Positions 50,900 through 58,640 of a stretch of 64,000 bases of DNA are shown piece after piece (position 1 is the stretch's first letter; every line of letters begins with the position of its first letter). The stretch lies in the NCBI GenBank assembly GCA_951812575.1, contig OX638322.1:3538501-3602500 (forward strand), read 5' to 3'. A program made the translations under genes and the position numbers. This DNA is from Candidatus Binatia bacterium. Lineage in GTDB: Bacteria; Desulfobacterota; Binatia; Bin18. The notes below the pieces were generated by a model, which was given only the letters and a program-made list of their open reading frames with translations, was not told where the DNA came from and did no database searches.

Positions 50900-52588
50900 T
50901 TAGACCTGAGTTGAGCCTAACAGGTTTCCGCCGAGGGATGGGTGGCCGACGCTCTTATCGCCGAACACGTTAATCAGCGAAGTCTTACCGGATGACAGGG
51001 CACGCTCCAGGGCCGGAATAATCTCATCCGGCTGCTCCACATGCTCGGTGTAGACCCCCATGGGTTCAAACACCTTGTCATAACGAATGTCCTTAATCAT
51101 ATCGAACGGGTCGGTGCGGCCTTTGAGCAGGGGCATGGACTCAAACGTCGGCCCCCACGAGCTATTGTTCCACAGCAGGGTAATAATCGGGATGTTGTAT
51201 TTGGCTGCGGTCTCCATATCCATGCCGCCGATGCCCAGACCCCCGTCCCCGCTGACAACGATGACTTGTTTGCCCGGACGCCCGAGCTGCACACCAATAC
51301 CCATGCCCACGCCGTGCCCGACTGGAGCCAGTGGCCCGGCGTCGACAATCTGACCCGGCTCATGGGCGGTAAACCACTGACTCGTGTAACCACTCAGCGT
51401 GAAGCTGTCGACGATGAGGGTGGCATCTGTGTCGATAACCGAGGTGAGGTCTTTGGCCAGCCGGTCGGGGTGGATAGGGGTGGAATCGTGATGCTGCTGC
51501 TCACGGTCGCTGATGAGCTTATTATAGTTCTCGCGTACCTCGACCATGTTCTGGAGCCACGGACTCTCCCGCTTGGCGCTAAAGTCAAGCTGCATCGCCT
51601 TGGCCGTGTCAATCATCTGACGCAGCACCAGCTTGGGGTCGCCGACAATGCCGACTTCGGCGGGGACGTGCCAGCCAACCCGCTGGGCGGTGGCATCGAC
51701 CTGAATATAGGTGGCTTTATCGCTCCAGGTAGGCGGCTGTCCGAATTTTTCTCCACTCCAGAATTTGAATCCAATCGCCAACACCACATCGGCTTCGCCC
51801 GTAAACGGCTTTTTCCACGCGCCACGAATGGCGAGCGCATGGTCTTCGTCAACCGCACCCTGGCCGGCACGACGGCAGTACACCGGGGTACTGGTGAGTT
51901 CGGCCAGTTCTTTCAGTTCGGCCTCGGCTCCGGACCAGAAAATCCCGTCTCCACCGGCAATGAGCGGCTTTTTCGCCTGAAAGATGAGTTCAACCGCGCG
52001 TTCGATCTGGCGTGGGTCGCCCTGGAAGCGGAGTTCATCCGGACCATAGACTTTTGCGCCCTTGCGCTGCTTGGCTTCGTCCTCCTGGTGGTAGAGAATA
52101 TTGGTTGGAATTTCGAGCAGGGAGACGCCCTGGGGAGCTGAGGTGGCCTCACGAAATGCCTGACGCAGGTCGATTTCAATGGTTGACCAGTCGAGTACGC
52201 GCTTGGCAAATTTCGAGAACGAACTCACCACATCCGAGCCGTAGGCTTCCTGGAAAGAGCCGATAAAGTCCTCAGTGGTAGGGTGCTGACCCGCGAGGCA
52301 GACGACCGCACTATTGGTCAGACCGGCGCCACACAGGCCGGTCACCGCGTTGGTCAGGCCGCAACCGGCAGTGACACAACAGATGCCGGGTTTGCCGGTC
52401 ACACGGGCGTAGCCATCCGCGGCATAGGCGGTGGCTTGCTCGTGGCGCATATGAATGAGTTTGATGCCATTATCTCTGAGAGTGGCCAGAATGGGGAAGG
52501 TATGTCCGCCATTTACGGCAAACATATACTTCACGTCCTGTTCCTTTAATATCCGTCCAATAAGCGTCCCGCCATCAACTGTCGCCAT
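50900..52588 (-). CDS. Thiamine diphosphate-dependent enzyme (acetolactate synthase/oxalyl-CoA decarboxylase-like)
   Basis: This 562-aa three-domain ThDP enzyme has the N-terminal pyrimidine-binding domain (HMRHEQATAYAADGYARVTG, with the catalytic Glu in RHEQA). A central domain follows, and a PP domain has GDGGLGIGGMDMETAAKYN through NNSSWGP as the ThDP-binding GDG-to-NN motif. Among relatives it looks closest to acetolactate synthase-like and 2-hydroxyacyl/oxalyl-CoA lyases. The ATG at 52588 follows AGGAGG by eight bases; a longer in-frame form to 52699 covers non-coding leader. Substrate not assignable. Confidence 0.88.
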   Translation of the reverse strand: MATVDGGTLIGRILKEQDVKYMFAVNGGHTFPILATLRDNGIKLIHMRHEQATAYAADGYARVTGKPGICCVTAGCGLTNAVTGLCGAGLTNSAVVCLAGQHPTTEDFIGSFQEAYGSDVVSSFSKFAKRVLDWSTIEIDLRQAFREATSAPQGVSLLEIPTNILYHQEDEAKQRKGAKVYGPDELRFQGDPRQIERAVELIFQAKKPLIAGGDGIFWSGAEAELKELAELTSTPVYCRRAGQGAVDEDHALAIRGAWKKPFTGEADVVLAIGFKFWSGEKFGQPPTWSDKATYIQVDATAQRVGWHVPAEVGIVGDPKLVLRQMIDTAKAMQLDFSAKRESPWLQNMVEVRENYNKLISDREQQHHDSTPIHPDRLAKDLTSVIDTDATLIVDSFTLSGYTSQWFTAHEPGQIVDAGPLAPVGHGVGMGIGVQLGRPGKQVIVVSGDGGLGIGGMDMETAAKYNIPIITLLWNNSSWGPTFESMPLLKGRTDPFDMIKDIRYDKVFEPMGVYTEHVEQPDEIIPALERALSSGKTSLINVFGDKSVGHPSLGGNLLGSTQV

Positions 52589-52742
52589 ATCAATGCTCCT
52601 CCTTTGATTCGTCCTGAGCCTGCTCAAGCAGGCGGCATCTTCCCATATTTCACGCAAAGAAAAAAGGGAGGCCGCTGGATGCCGGATCAGGCCAGGCATA
52701 ACGAGAGCGGAATGGCATGGCGACAGCTTGGAGTGAAGCGCG

Positions 52743-53303
52743 CTACAGCAGATTCAGGCGTTTGAGAATGGCGGCGACTCGCTCGTCACGCTGCCCCAGG
52801 GACCGCAGCGCGTCAAGAATGACATCCAGGCGGCGGCCTTTGGTTGAGAGGTCGTCTTCCAGACTTTTCACCTTGTCGGTAAACGGCTTGACCATAGTCC
52901 GACGGTCCCAAACGGCAAAGCCGAGGATACTGACGAACATGAGGGTAAAGGCCGCCAGGACGCCAAGGATGAGTTGAAAGTGTCGGTCCAATTGGTGATT
53001 CAGGTCTTCGCGGAGTCGCTGCATATCCTCCCGGAGATGTTGGTTCTGAAGCTGCATGTCCTCGCGGAGTTGCTGGTTCTGGAGAGTCATGTCTTCACGG
53101 AGTTGCCGGTTCTGGAACTGCATGTCTTCACGCAATTGCCCAATGCCCCTCTCCAGTCCGTCCAGACGGGTTTCCACACGGATCAGGTGTTCAATCACTT
53201 CGCGGTTGGCCGATTCAGCCGTACTATCTTCGGCCCATACAAAACCGGACAGGATGACCAGCAGCCCGGTCAAGAGTAAGCAGGTAAGCAGAACCTCCCT
53301 CAT
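52743..53303 (-). CDS. Secreted coiled-coil/TM protein, copy 1 of a tandem triplet
   Basis: This is a 186-aa protein from ATG 53303. It has a signal peptide (MREVLLTCLLLTGLLVILSG, cleaved after VWA) and a coiled coil with repeating LREDM and QNQ-like units (about 50-105). A transmembrane helix follows (LILGVLAAFTLMFVSILGFAVW), then a C-terminal cytoplasmic helix ending QRDERVAAILKRLNLL. It is anchored in the inner membrane with the coil outside. A TTGACT-N17-TTGTAT promoter lies six bases before the ATG. No family recognised. Confidence 0.8.
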   Translation of the reverse strand: MREVLLTCLLLTGLLVILSGFVWAEDSTAESANREVIEHLIRVETRLDGLERGIGQLREDMQFQNRQLREDMTLQNQQLREDMQLQNQHLREDMQRLREDLNHQLDRHFQLILGVLAAFTLMFVSILGFAVWDRRTMVKPFTDKVKSLEDDLSTKGRRLDVILDALRSLGQRDERVAAILKRLNLL

Positions 53304-53309
53304 GTACCT

Positions 53310-53338
53310 ATACAATGCTGCCCCCGCGGAAAAGTCAA
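53310..53338 (-). promoter_or_regulatory. Promoter of triplet copy 1, leaderless geometry
   Basis: On the minus strand TTGACT (53338-53333) and TTGTAT (53315-53310) are separated by exactly 17 bp, and six bases then lead to the ATG at 53303. The other two copies have identical geometry. Confidence 0.7.
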
Positions 53339-53361
53339 GGAATGCTCAGCTTCGGAAAAGG

Positions 53362-53842
53362 CTACAAGTTGAACTGTTTGAGCACGGCGGCAACGTTCTC
53401 ATCGCGTTGGGCCAGGGCGTGTAAGGCCGCGCGGATATTTTCCAGGCTGTCACGCTCAGGCTGAGCCGAGAGCAGGAGGGGTTCGACGGTCTCGGACGAG
53501 AACGCCAATGAGGGCTGCAATGATAACGCCGATAAAGCCGACGATACCGATAAAGATAAACAGGAAGCTGTCCAGCCGACTACTGATGTCTTCGCGGAGT
53601 TGCGTGATGCTACCTTCCAGTCTTTTCAGCCCTTCGCCCAGCCGGACCTCCAGTCCATCCAGACGAGTTTCTACGCGGGCCAGACGAGTGTCCATTCCAT
53701 CCAGGTGGGTTCCTATGCGGCCCAGCCGCTCAATAATTTCCCGGTCGGTTGCGTCCGACGAGCGGTCTTGGGCCCAACCGGGAGCGGGCAGGGCGACCAG
53801 CGCCCCGGCCCAGAATAAGCAGATGATCAGCAACCCCCTCAT
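53362..53842 (-). pseudogene. Triplet copy 2, frameshifted near its C-terminus
   Basis: The second paralogue starts at ATG 53842 with MRGLLIICLFWAGALVALPA (signal peptide) and a shorter coil (ETRLDGLEVRLGEGLKRLEG). Its transmembrane helix follows. Its open frame stops early at 53456, after RDRRTPPALGSA. Downstream, another frame carries the expected ERDSLENIRAALHALAQRDE and ENVAAVLKQFNL up to TAG at 53362-53364, nearly identical to copy 3. A one-base shift near 53460-53490 therefore removed the C-terminal helix. It may still make a truncated membrane protein, or reflect a sequencing slip. Its promoter is intact. Confidence 0.78.
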
Positions 53843-53848
53843 GCGTCT

Positions 53849-53877
53849 ATACAATGCCGCCCAAGCGGAGAAGTCAA
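53849..53877 (-). promoter_or_regulatory. Promoter of triplet copy 2, leaderless geometry
   Basis: TTGACT (53877-53872), N17, TTGTAT (53854-53849), then six bases to the ATG at 53842, all on the minus strand. Confidence 0.7.
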
Positions 53878-53900
53878 TGGATTCTCAGAAATGGAAAGGG

Positions 53901-54380
53901 TTAGAGGTTGAACTGTTTGAGGACGGCGGCAACGTTCTCATCACGTTGGGCGAGGGCGTGCAAAGCCGCGCGAATGTTTTCCAGGCTATCGCGCTCAGCC
54001 TGCGATGTGCTCGGCGTAGCCTTGCGGTCCCGATTACCTACACCGATGAGGGTCGCGAGGATCACGCCGATAACGCTGATGACGCCGGTAAAGAGCAGCA
54101 TAAAATTGCCTAGCCGGTCGTGGAGCTGTTCATTCTGTTTGTTCATGTCCTCGCGGAGTTGCCTGATACCGTCATCCAGTCTTTTCAGCCCTTCGTCCAA
54201 GCGGGTTTCTACGCGGACCAGGCGGGTGTCCAGTCCATCCAGTCGGGTTTCCATGCGAGTCAGGCGCTCAATAATTTCCCGGTCGGCTGCATCTACCGAG
54301 CTGTCTTCGGCCCAGCCGGGAGCGGGCAGTACGACCAACGCCCCGATCCAGAGCAAGAAGGTAAGCAGAACACCCCTCAT
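53901..54380 (-). CDS. Secreted coiled-coil/TM protein, copy 3 of a tandem triplet
   Basis: This 159-aa protein from ATG 54380 starts MRGVLLTFLLWIGALVVLPA with a signal peptide cleaved after GWA. A coiled coil (REIIERLTRMETRLDGLDTR) follows. It then has a transmembrane helix (LLFTGVISVIGVILATLIG) and the C-terminal RDSLENIRAALHALAQRDEN segment shared with copy 2. The longer open frame to 54479 extends into the promoter and is rejected. The IS630 element begins about 80 bp upstream of its promoter, leaving the promoter whole. Function unknown; small membrane-tethered coils of this kind may be spacers or sensors. Confidence 0.8.
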   Translation of the reverse strand: MRGVLLTFLLWIGALVVLPAPGWAEDSSVDAADREIIERLTRMETRLDGLDTRLVRVETRLDEGLKRLDDGIRQLREDMNKQNEQLHDRLGNFMLLFTGVISVIGVILATLIGVGNRDRKATPSTSQAERDSLENIRAALHALAQRDENVAAVLKQFNL

Positions 54381-54386
54381 GCGCTT

Positions 54387-54415
54387 ATACAATGCCGCCC
54401 ACGCGGAAAAGTCAA
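54387..54415 (-). promoter_or_regulatory. Promoter of triplet copy 3, leaderless geometry
   Basis: TTGACT (54415-54410), N17, TTGTAT (54392-54387), then six bases to the ATG at 54380, all on the minus strand. The expected +1 is at about the A of ATG. Confidence 0.72.
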
Positions 54416-54563
54416 GGAACGCAATTGGACCAAGCCAACGATGTGGCCGAGTTCGCAGCTCCGGTTTACAAGGCTTCAACGGCCACAGTTGCTAGAGCAG
54501 TTTCCACCGTAGTGTAGCGGTCGGGAAGCAAGAGTGTTAGGGTGGCAGTCGCCAGGAGGCCAT

Positions 54564-54926
54564 ATGCAAGCGTATTCATTGGACCTGCGGGAGCGGGTAG
54601 TGGCGGATCGGGAGGCGGGCCTCCCGACCGCCGAGGTGGCCCACAAGTATCGGGTGAGTCCGGCTTGGGTACGGCGGCTGATGCAGCGCTACCGGGCGAG
54701 CGGCCAGGTGGCCCCTAGGCACCGGACCCAGTATCAGGCTCCGCTCCTAGCGCCGTATCGCCAGCAACTCGAAGCCCTCATCGCGGCGCAGCCCGACGCG
54801 ACGCTGGCCGAATTGCGCACGGCCTTGGGCGTGTCCGTTGGGCTCACCACGGTCTGGCGGGCCGTCCGGCGTCTTGGCCTGACCGTAAAAAAAAGTCCTG
54901 CACGCCGCCGAACAAGATCGGCCTGA
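54564..54926 (+). CDS. IS630 transposase, N-terminal ORF
   Basis: This 120-aa ORF from ATG 54564 is the helix-turn-helix half: SLDLRERVVADREAGLPTAE and VSPAWVRRLMQRYR. Near its end it meets GTAAAAAAAAGT, an A8 run at 54887-54894. Staying in frame gives a tail that stops at 54926. A +1 (or -2) shift on the run instead continues as KKKVLHAAEQDRPDVMVARQ into the catalytic ORF. GGAGGCC precedes the ATG; a longer in-frame start at 54534 lies further from any SD. Confidence 0.88.
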   Translation: MQAYSLDLRERVVADREAGLPTAEVAHKYRVSPAWVRRLMQRYRASGQVAPRHRTQYQAPLLAPYRQQLEALIAAQPDATLAELRTALGVSVGLTTVWRAVRRLGLTVKKSPARRRTRSA

Positions 54927-54930
54927 TGTC

Positions 54931-55503
54931 ATGGTGGCCCGGCAGCACTGGCGGAGGCAGGCCCCGCAGTGGGACGGACAGCGGCTCGTCTTCCTAGACG
55001 AGACCGCTCTGCAGACAAAGATGACCCGTCGCTATGGCCGGAGTCGGCGCGGGACGCGCCTCGTGGCGAAAGTCCCCCACGGCCATTGGCAAACGACGAC
55101 GCTCATTGCCGCGCTCCGCGCCCACCAGCTCACCGCCCCCGCTGTCCTCGACGGTCCGGTCGATGGCCCCGCCTTTGTGGCGTATGTTGAACAAGTCCTC
55201 GCCCCCACCCTCCAGCCGGGCGACTGCGTCGTCCTAGACAATCTGGCCTGTCATAAAGTGGCCGGGGTCCGCCAAGCGGTTGAAGCCGTCGGCGCACAAC
55301 TGCTCTATCTGCCCCCGTACAGCCCGGACTTCAATCCCATCGAGCAGGTCTTTGCGAAACTCAAAGCCCGCCTGCGCGCGGTCGCCCCGCGGACGGTGGC
55401 GAGCTTGTGGGCGGCGGTGAGCCCGGCCCTGGCTGCCGTCTCCCCTACGGAGTGTGCCAATTATTTCCGCCACGCCGGTTATCGCCTCGCTACAGCAGCA
55501 TGA
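54931..55503 (+). CDS. IS630 transposase, catalytic ORF (DDE)
   Basis: This frame carries the IS630 DDE catalytic domain: RLVFLDETALQT (first Asp), DCVVLDNLACHK (second Asp) and SPDFNPIEQVFAKLKARLRA (Glu). It is 190 aa from the ATG at 54931, but in a fusion it would be read from the A8 run at 54887-54894 in the +1 frame. It ends 9 bp from the right inverted repeat. All three acidic residues are intact, so the element could still be active if slippage happens. Confidence 0.9.
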   Translation: MVARQHWRRQAPQWDGQRLVFLDETALQTKMTRRYGRSRRGTRLVAKVPHGHWQTTTLIAALRAHQLTAPAVLDGPVDGPAFVAYVEQVLAPTLQPGDCVVLDNLACHKVAGVRQAVEAVGAQLLYLPPYSPDFNPIEQVFAKLKARLRAVAPRTVASLWAAVSPALAAVSPTECANYFRHAGYRLATAA

Positions 55504-55535
55504 AAACGGCTCTAGTGCGAGTGCTTTGGGGCCCA

Positions 55536-56051
55536 TTAGGGGTTCTTACTCCCATACAGAGCAGTATGCATCTCATCCTGAAAGTCCTGAGTAAAAGCAC
55601 TGCGATATTCTTTTACGCCCCACATCTCTTGAATCTCATCACTTGATCTTACATACGCTCCGAGGAAATGTCTCAGCTGATTTCTGTCTTGCCCGTCGCC
55701 TTTGCGCATGTGATAAATTGCTTCTAACGTGTGTAAACTGGCATATGCGCCCGTAATCTTCATGCCCTTTTCTTCAGCCTCTTTTTTGTCCGCACCGTCC
55801 GTATACAACTGTGGATACAAGAGAGGAATAAAGATTTCAGGCTTCTCGATTATAAGCCTGTTGATATCTTGTATGGAATTCTTCCATGCGAATATTCGAT
55901 CCAATTCGCTTTGGTTTCGTATAGTTTCGTTCTGCTCTCGTATCTTTTGAAGTTGCTGGAAACCAAAGTACGCAACCACGATAAACACTATGAGGCTTCC
56001 GAACGTACCAACCGCAGTCATAAATTGGTAAACACTCGCAAGACATGGCAT
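55536..56051 (-). CDS. Single-pass membrane protein, unknown
   Basis: This 171-aa protein has one N-terminal transmembrane helix (GSLIVFIVVAYFGFQQLQ, about 18-35), then a coiled, charged cytoplasmic domain (KIREQNETIRNQSELDRIFA) without recognised motifs. AGGAGG lies seven bases before the ATG at 56051. It has lower G+C and different codon flavour from its neighbours by eye, and lies next to the IS element, so it may be acquired. No partner gene visible. Confidence 0.7.
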   Translation of the reverse strand: MPCLASVYQFMTAVGTFGSLIVFIVVAYFGFQQLQKIREQNETIRNQSELDRIFAWKNSIQDINRLIIEKPEIFIPLLYPQLYTDGADKKEAEEKGMKITGAYASLHTLEAIYHMRKGDGQDRNQLRHFLGAYVRSSDEIQEMWGVKEYRSAFTQDFQDEMHTALYGSKNP

Positions 56052-56120
56052 ATCTCCCCTCCTTGGATTGGTAATCGACCAGGAATGAATCTTATCGCAA
56101 CGGTGAGGATACTGCGGGAG

Positions 56121-56151
56121 AAAAAAAAGGGGCGGGTATGATACCCGCCCC
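56121..56151 (-). terminator. Intrinsic terminator of first DUF1302 gene
   Basis: GGGGCGGGTA (56129-56138) pairs perfectly with TACCCGCCCC (56142-56151) around TGA. On the minus strand the stem is followed by eight T residues. It lies 24 bp downstream of the DUF1302 stop. Confidence 0.95.
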
Positions 56152-56174
56152 GGTTAGTGGTTACTGGTGAGAGT

Positions 56175-58448
56175 CTACAGCAGGTAGTACTGGAGACGAA
56201 TCCAGAACAGATCGCGGTCCGCCCACAGGTGCAGCCCCGTGGCATCCACGTCGTTGCGACCGCCCATATACATGACCGTACCGGCAAAGAGGTCGAGGTT
56301 GCGGAAATAGAGGCCGTGCCAGTAGGTCTGGGCCAGAAGCAGCGGCTGCTTGGCGTTCACCGAGTAGGCGAAGGCAAACAGCGGCTCCAGCTTGCCCCGG
56401 AAGTAAAAGCCCGACATACCAAACGTGTACAGCTGGTTAAACCGATGGTGCCGGTCTTGGGCTGCATTCGTAAAGGCGTTCAGGTTTGCTGCGCGGTTAT
56501 TGTTCTGGTAGGTGGTCAGGGCCTGGAAGGTGTAGAAGGTGGTCTGGTCGCCAATGCCGCCCGGCAGGCCGCGCGCCCAGCCCATGCCCGGAAAGGACTG
56601 AATGGACTGAATCAGGTCAAACCCGATCATGCTCCGCCAGACCGAGCTGCCGTGCTTAATCCGGGCAATACGCTGGCGTGGGCTGGGACAGAAGGACGCC
56701 CCAGATATACACGGGTTGCCGTCGCCGTCTTCAAAGGGAGTTTCTGGAATCTCCGAGCCTGTCTTGCCCTGCGCGATGGCTTTGGCTCGCGCCGCCTCCA
56801 AGCGCGCATCGTAGTGATTTTGGTCCACGCCCGCAAAGGCGACCGGCAGTTGGTTGCGCGGCTCATTGGTGGACCAACTCTGCTCCAGACGGAACACCGC
56901 ACCGGTGTAGTCGAAATCGTTATACGTGACCGTAAACCCGAACACGTTTGTCCAGGGATACCAGTGGGACACGTCGAAACAGGCCGTCGAACTCCGGTCA
57001 TTGTTCGGGTTGCCATCTTGACTGTAGCCGTACATGTCGACCCCGGTGAAGTTCGTCGCAATGTTATCCTCGAAACACCGGTCCAGGGCGCGGCGGAATT
57101 TGAGCATGTTGTCCGGGTTGGTCGGGTCATGAGTAAACGACCCAGGGGCGACATGTCTGCCCGCAAATCTACCCTCCGTGGGTACACCCATGACTTCCGA
57201 TCCTAGATATCCGGCCGATTGCGGTCGGGTGTCCAAGCCCACCGTCCGTTTGCCATCCGCATCAAGCGGTGCATCGGCAAAGAAGGTGTCGAAATGGAAG
57301 ACGCCGCCCGGATCGGTGCGCTTGAACATATAGTTCAGGGTGAAGTCAAAATTGTCGAATATCTTCCCCATCAGCCGCACGCCAACCATGCTGTTGTCCC
57401 ATTTCGTGCCCCGAATGTGGTGGGTCTTCGACCCGCCGCCGATCCGATACAGGAAGTTGCCTGGCCGTCCTTCCGTCGAATCCGAACACGGCACTCCCAC
57501 TGCACCCGTACAGCCGGCATCGCCTGCCATATTCTTTGTATTACGCCCGACCCGGAACAACGACCAAGGATGGCGAATCCGGGCGTAGTCATGGTAGGGC
57601 CCCCAGGGCACACCCTTGGTGGTCAACACCCTCGGTGAGGTCGGCGAATCAAAGTAATCAGTCGGATCGCCAATGAAGCTCGGGTCATCATAGCGCAGGC
57701 CGCCCCAGCCACCTTCCAACACTAAGTGCTGAGTGATGGGTCGCCAGCGGGGTGTGTAGAATAACTCCAGGCCCACGTTGGACATAAACGTCCCGACGTT
57801 CCCGATGTCATACAGGAACTTGATAGCCCAGATGGGCGTCCGAAAGTCCTCAAAGGATTCGCCCACCGCCTGGTTCTGGTCCAGCCGGAGCGGGTTGGCA
57901 ATATCGATGGAGCGGAACAGATCGGATTCGCCCCACACGATCTGCTGTTTCCCCAGCTTCATCGACAGCCCATGGCCCATCACATTCCCGAAGTCCACGT
58001 CCAGGTTCATTTCCCGAAACCCGTTCTCGGGAAATGAGAAGGACTTGAACTGCTTGATGCGGTGGGGGTACATATCGTCATACTTGTCGCGCACCGCGTA
58101 GACCGGGTCATAGCGACCGCGATACATGAAGGAGAAGTCGGCGCGCCGCACCCCCGGGATCTTGATGTTCTTGTCGAACAACCCGCCCTCGGGCGTCACA
58201 AGATCACTATACTCGTACTCCACGCGCATCTCGTTGCGCCACTGCACCCACTCGAAGTTATCGCCAGGGCTGCCGTCATATTGAAATGCGTGCTGCATCT
58301 CGTACACGACTTGAATCTCCGAATTCCCCACTCGGATCGTCGCTTGTGCGGGGCTCGTCAGCCACACGAGTCCCGCTGCGATGGCCAGCCCGGCCACGAA
58401 TCCCCTCAGGCCTGCCCTTCGCCTTCGCCCCCTGTTGCGTTCGACCAT
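56175..58448 (-). CDS. DUF1302 outer-membrane protein, paralogue 1
   Basis: This 757-aa DUF1302 protein is a predicted outer-membrane beta-barrel. A basic N-terminus and signal peptide (LRGFVAGLAIAAGLVWLTSP, cleaved after AQA) precede alternating amphipathic strands. Recognisable DUF1302 blocks are SMKLGKQQIVWGESDLFRSIDIANP and FLYDIGNVGTFMSNVGLELFY. It ends WIRLQYYLL, finishing in Leu rather than the common aromatic. GGAGGG precedes the ATG. It is closely similar to the next gene upstream, differing most in the central loops. In many genomes DUF1302 accompanies DUF1329 and RND exporters; the RND gene is upstream here. Substrate unknown. Confidence 0.88.
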   Translation of the reverse strand: MVERNRGRRRRAGLRGFVAGLAIAAGLVWLTSPAQATIRVGNSEIQVVYEMQHAFQYDGSPGDNFEWVQWRNEMRVEYEYSDLVTPEGGLFDKNIKIPGVRRADFSFMYRGRYDPVYAVRDKYDDMYPHRIKQFKSFSFPENGFREMNLDVDFGNVMGHGLSMKLGKQQIVWGESDLFRSIDIANPLRLDQNQAVGESFEDFRTPIWAIKFLYDIGNVGTFMSNVGLELFYTPRWRPITQHLVLEGGWGGLRYDDPSFIGDPTDYFDSPTSPRVLTTKGVPWGPYHDYARIRHPWSLFRVGRNTKNMAGDAGCTGAVGVPCSDSTEGRPGNFLYRIGGGSKTHHIRGTKWDNSMVGVRLMGKIFDNFDFTLNYMFKRTDPGGVFHFDTFFADAPLDADGKRTVGLDTRPQSAGYLGSEVMGVPTEGRFAGRHVAPGSFTHDPTNPDNMLKFRRALDRCFEDNIATNFTGVDMYGYSQDGNPNNDRSSTACFDVSHWYPWTNVFGFTVTYNDFDYTGAVFRLEQSWSTNEPRNQLPVAFAGVDQNHYDARLEAARAKAIAQGKTGSEIPETPFEDGDGNPCISGASFCPSPRQRIARIKHGSSVWRSMIGFDLIQSIQSFPGMGWARGLPGGIGDQTTFYTFQALTTYQNNNRAANLNAFTNAAQDRHHRFNQLYTFGMSGFYFRGKLEPLFAFAYSVNAKQPLLLAQTYWHGLYFRNLDLFAGTVMYMGGRNDVDATGLHLWADRDLFWIRLQYYLL

Positions 58449-58562
58449 AGACTTCCCTCCTTTGAAAAGAATGTGTCCCCCATGGATAGTACGTTGAGTA
58501 CCTGAATGTCAAGTAAAAATGTTAAGCGAATACCAAAACCATGAGACATACATCCGAACGTA

Positions 58563-58595
58563 AAAAGGGAGGCCCTGTTGAGGAGCCTCCCTTTT
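58563..58595 (-). terminator. Intrinsic terminator of second DUF1302 gene
   Basis: AAAAGGGAGGC (58563-58573) pairs perfectly with GCCTCCCTTTT (58585-58595). On the minus strand the right-hand arm ends in five T residues. It lies 45 bp past the stop of the gene at 58641. Confidence 0.9.
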
Positions 58596-58640
58596 CGAGA
58601 CCGAGTTTGTAGGAGAGGCGTTGCACCTCTCCGGTTGTGA

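Larger units (their letters stand above)
54495..55512 (+). mobile_element. IS630-family insertion sequence
   Basis: This 1018-bp element is flanked by TA on both sides (54493-54494 and 55513-55514), the target duplication of the IS630/Tc1 group. Its 25-bp ends (54495-54519 and 55488-55512, inverted) match at 18 of 25 positions, starting GAGC and ending TGTAGCG. The transposase is split over two frames joined at an A8 run. The element sits between the triplet genes and an unrelated membrane protein. Confidence 0.92.

Noticed and set aside
52640..52740. Possible second copy of the REP-like palindrome before the triplet
   Set aside because: Only a loose resemblance to the element at 37412-37461; pairing is imperfect and no clear unit can be drawn.
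52990..53140. Repeated GAGTTGC/TTCTGGA units that look like a minisatellite or CRISPR array
   Set aside because: They are the coding repeats of the LREDM/QNQ coiled coil, have no spacers, and stay in frame.
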